A DNA stretch of 22,423 bases. Source: Psilocybe azurescens. Its lineage: Eukaryota > Basidiomycota > Agaricomycetes > Agaricales > Agrocybaceae. Every line of letters begins with the position of its first letter. The stretch's first letter is position 1. The notes beneath the pieces were generated by a model. That model was given only the letters and a program-made list of their open reading frames with translations, ran no database searches and was not told the origin of the DNA. Shown piece by piece: positions 19,278-22,423 of this stretch. A program made the translations under genes and the position numbers. Where the stretch lies: positions 1 to 22,423 of the forward strand of contig JAJIRX010000655.1 of NCBI GenBank assembly GCA_023853785.1. The letters run 5' to 3'.

Positions 19278-20391
19278 CTACTATTGATCTTTGTGATCTT
19301 GATTCTCTTCCACCATCTCTCGTCCTTACTATGGGTAAAGACAAAGTGTTGAGGAAATAATTTGCATGAAAAGGCATGAATACACTAAAATAACTTTTCT
19401 TTACTAACTACTATATCAGTCCAAGCCATTTTCTATTTTGTCTGGGGCCTTGGCAAGCCCTATGCATATTTATTATTCCCCTTACTACTGTACAGTAGCA
19501 CACCATCCACACTGTATATTCCAAGTAGATGTTATCCAACTCCTTACTATCTCCTTATGACTTTAGCCATTTACTTTCTGTCTGTCTTCAACTGAGTTAC
19601 AAACTGTGCTTTTGTAACAAAAACAAAAAAGCATCAGGTAAATAAGCTAGATATATGTCTTTCTTATTAAATTATGAGGTTTGAGGTTGGCTTTTTTTTT
19701 TTGCTGAATTGAACAGGAGTGTGAGTAGAATGAAGTGGCTTGACTCCTTTAGGCCTGCCTGGTGTGACTCCATGATTTAAAATTGCATAACTAAATTACT
19801 ATTGTTGAAAAAATAAGTAGAACATACCTTTCTGAGGGGTTTAACATCTTTAAACTGATTGTATTCACTGCTATCAGCAATTGTAGATGGAGTACTAAAT
19901 GGAGAATTGGAATCAGAAGTATTCTCTAATTTTGAAGGAATTTTATTCAAGCCCCTGGAAACAGCAGCATCAGGAACAGTGTGAGGAACCCCTCAAGCAC
20001 ACGCCCAGAAAGCAATGCAACTCAAGCACCAATATAACAGTGTTATCCAGACAGAGACACATTCAAAATACACTTCTATTGCCTTATCACATGGAAATTA
20101 GATATGAAGACCTATTTTATTTTCCACTGTACTCAGGAGTTAGAGCAAGATAACAAATCAACTAGGTGTTAAATTGGTCCGGTAGGGAAGAAGCAATACA
20201 CCACATATGCCAAGACCAACTATAACAAGCAAATTGTGCAACACAAATCTTGGCTTGCAAGGATTTATAGTTCTATATGTCATTACAGCACATACTCATC
20301 AGCCCCACTCTTGCTCAACCATTTTCTGTTTCTTTTCCCATTTCTCATTTGTAGATAAAGAGTAGATAGACAGTATATATAAATACAAAAG
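19278..20391. other. CpG-poor DNA between the CACTA element and element copy 2
   Basis: I see no complete gene. On the minus strand, about 19986-19828 reads as a Ser-rich exon (SRGLNKIPSKLENTSDSN, then STIADSSEYNQFKDVKPLRK) ending at a good donor, GTATGTT. Just upstream is a TGA that could be a mutated CGA. No partner exon is evident to the left before the CACTA end. A poly-T run lies at about 19690-19702. It may be debris of another transposon. Confidence 0.3.
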
Positions 20392-20399
20392 GATTCTAT

Positions 20400-22387
20400 G
20401 TGTACTTTACAGTGCTCCCATACTGTTTGACTCCAATGGACTTTCACGGACCCAGCCAATTCCAATGAACCTAGCTGGACAGTCCATTGGACTTGACAAA
20501 ATACACTACCAGTCCAGTCAGAGTCTGGCCAAATTCTGGTCAAAGTCTGGTCAAGTCACTTTAAGACCAGAAAAACAGGTGGACTGGCTGGACTGTCCAG
20601 TTTGTTGGACTTCTGTTGGACTTCTGTTGGACTTCCACCAGACTCTCAGGACTTAATTAGACCAGATCCAAGAGTGCTCTGTCCAGTGGAGTCCAGTGGA
20701 TATACAGTGGATATCCACTGGACTGTCATTAATTTAATTGGAGACTTGGGAGGGAGTTAGGGACAGTAGCAGTGTTCTTGAAAGCTTTGGGAGCCATATT
20801 AAGGAAGCTAGGTCACTAGGATGAGCTTAGATGGTGGTGGATGAAGAAAGAGATAACTGACCATGCAACTGGTCAAGTTGGCCAGACATTACATAAGCCC
20901 TTTAGCTTTAATTCATGTAACAATGTAATATAATATATTGAAAACTATATACTACATTATTATCTTGTCAGCTGCATTGTTGTCCATACACATGGTCCCT
21001 GTCATGGTACGTGTCAGTGTTGTGGTTGGTCATGCCTGCCTTCTGTACATGTCAGTGTTATCATCAGCTGTACATGTTGTGGTACATCTGTGTTGTCATT
21101 GGCCATACCTGTTGTTTGTGGCATCTGTTTACATTGTCTGTATGTTTGCAGCATGTGGTCATCCTTGCCTTCACTCTCATTGTTCTCATGGTCCTTGTTG
21201 CAGTCAGCCTCTCTACCTTGTTGCCCTTGCCCTTGTTGCCCTTGCCCTTTTTGCTTGTTGTGGTTGTCAATGTGGTCCTTGCAGTTGTCCTCCTTGCCCT
21301 TGTGGTTGTCCTCCCTGTCCTCTTTGCCCTTGCCCTTGTGGTCCTTGTTGCAGTGTGTCCTTGTGGTCCTTGTTACCCTTGCCTTGCCCCAGTTGTCCTC
21401 TCCCTTGTGGTTGTCCTCTCCCCCTTGCAGTTGTCCTCCTTGTCCTTGTTTCAGTCAGCCCTGTTCTTGTTGCCTTGATCTTGCCCTTGCAGTTGTCCTC
21501 TTCCCTCTTCCCTCTTGCCCTTTCTATTGTCCTCCCTGTCCTGGTTGCCATTGCCCCTGCGGTCCATGGTTGCAAGTCTGCATTGTGGTTGTCCTGGTCC
21601 TGGTCATTGCTGTCGCTGTCACCCTGTACATGTCCTTGTTGTAGTCATTGCCATTGCGGTCCTTGTCATTCTCTGTTGGGTCAGGTTGGCTGACAGAGGG
21701 CAGATAACTTACTGGTGGAGCCCACCACACTCATTCCTTGCTGTGAACAGCTGCCTATACAAAGATGGGGGAAGGGCAAGGTGGGTGGTGGTGGGGAAGA
21801 GAGAGAAGAGTGGAAAGAAATGAATCTGTGCCACATGTTCACAAACATTTGAGTCATGTGACTTTCAAACATGCCACATTGGACCACACTGTAAAGCTCA
21901 CCCTGTGGACTGAACAAAATACAGAATTCTGTTGACAAGGACCATGTACACTCAGAAAATGTATCAGTTTATTGAGTCTATACTCTCTGTGTTCTATGTG
22001 TGCTATCTCTTTAATTGATCAAAGTTCTATTTTTCTATTAATATTTTGTTTATTAATACTAATATGGATAACCCTCTGCTTGCTGTCTGTTGGACTTCGA
22101 TTGGAATTCCATTGGTCTTGTCTATTCCATTTTTGATATTGTCTTTCTTAATCCTGTATTATTTTCTGTGGATTATTTCTAGTGGACTGTATTACTCAGT
22201 TACACTAGTGGGTGTATGGACAGTCTGTTGGACTTGTAGTCCAGCCAGACATTTACCAGAATCTCACCAGAATCTCACTGGAAATTTTCAGCAGTCCTGG
22301 ACCAGAAAAATCCTCATTCTGAATATAGCAAGTCTGACAGAAGTCAACCCGAGTCTGACCAAAAAATGGGGGCCATGTAAAGACCTT
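20400..22387. mobile_element. DNA transposon with 8-bp target duplication, copy 2 (1988 bp)
   Basis: It has the same termini as copy 1 (left GTGTACTTTACAGTGC; right GCCATGTAAAGACCTT) flanked by a perfect duplication, GATTCTAT at 20392-20399 and 22388-22395. Its first roughly 420 and last roughly 320 bases align with the ends of copy 1. It lacks the solo-LTR candidate and the tRNA-like unit, and its repeat block is shorter. Most CpGs of copy 1 are TpG or CpA here. No coding capacity is recognisable, so it is non-autonomous. Confidence 0.87.
20968..21690. repeat. A-poor degenerate repeat block of element copy 2
   Basis: It corresponds to 17128-17930 in copy 1: first TCATGGTACGTGTCAGTGTTGTGG-like units, then runs of CTTGCC, CTTGTG, CTTGTT and GTCCTC. 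It holds very few CpGs. The open frames of up to 251 codons across it are compositional. Confidence 0.75.
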
Positions 22388-22423
22388 GATTCTATTTGAA
22401 ATCCAGTTGAATACAGTGGTTTT

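Noticed and set aside
21267..21575. Minus-strand Gly/Arg/Gln-rich 102-codon frame
   Set aside because: Antisense of the CTTGCC-type repeat block of element copy 2.

Overview
The window reads as nuclear DNA of a filamentous basidiomycete (Agaricomycete-like) fungus. The evidence is introns of about 42-75 bases with GT..AG ends and RCTRAY-type branch sites, a NACHT NTPase with the N-terminal motif typical of mushroom NLR-like proteins, a fungal PIN-like (auxin efflux carrier) gene, and basidiomycete-type CACTA transposase sequence. Family assignments come from reading the sequence and from memory of the families; no search was run.

Left part (1-9.4 kb) is gene space with normal CpG content. 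On the minus strand lie a 75-residue three-exon gene (246-588) and a decayed auxin-efflux-carrier gene (about 715-3432) whose three conserved-position stops are all C:G to T:A changes. A hypothetical two-exon small gene (4089-4370) follows on the plus strand. A 143-base relic of an NLR (5189-5331) sits just upstream of a five-exon NACHT NLR-like gene (5728-9142). The NLR reads as one protein of about 1060 residues only if six single-base length changes in homopolymer runs are allowed for.

Right part (9.4-22.4 kb) is nested transposons. A minisatellite of 11 units carrying TAACCC (9371-9665) abuts a 9.57-kb CACTA element (9708-19274) with 54-bp inverted ends, CACT(A/G) termini and a TCA duplication on each side. 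The element holds a plus-strand Tnp2-like transposase that has lost its catalytic middle (9984-12512), a minus-strand companion ORF (19102 to 13863), and between their convergent 3' ends a GC-rich array of about 14 hairpin-forming units (12809-13760).

The companion ORF is split by a second kind of transposon (copy 1, 14715-18537). Copy 2 of the same family lies outside the CACTA element (20400-22387). Both copies have about 25-bp imperfect inverted ends and 8-bp target duplications (GGAAAGCA/GGAAGGCA and GATTCTAT). Copy 1 in turn carries a candidate solo LTR and a tRNA-derived pol III unit. At nearly every CpG of copy 1's ends, copy 2 has TpG or CpA.

Inferred order of events: the CACTA element inserted, then element copy 1 entered its companion ORF, and a solo LTR and perhaps a SINE-like unit entered copy 1. 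Most of this DNA has since lost CpG by deamination, as expected for cytosine-methylated repeats. The 8-bp-TSD family, whose protein I could not identify, is the best candidate for something undescribed.
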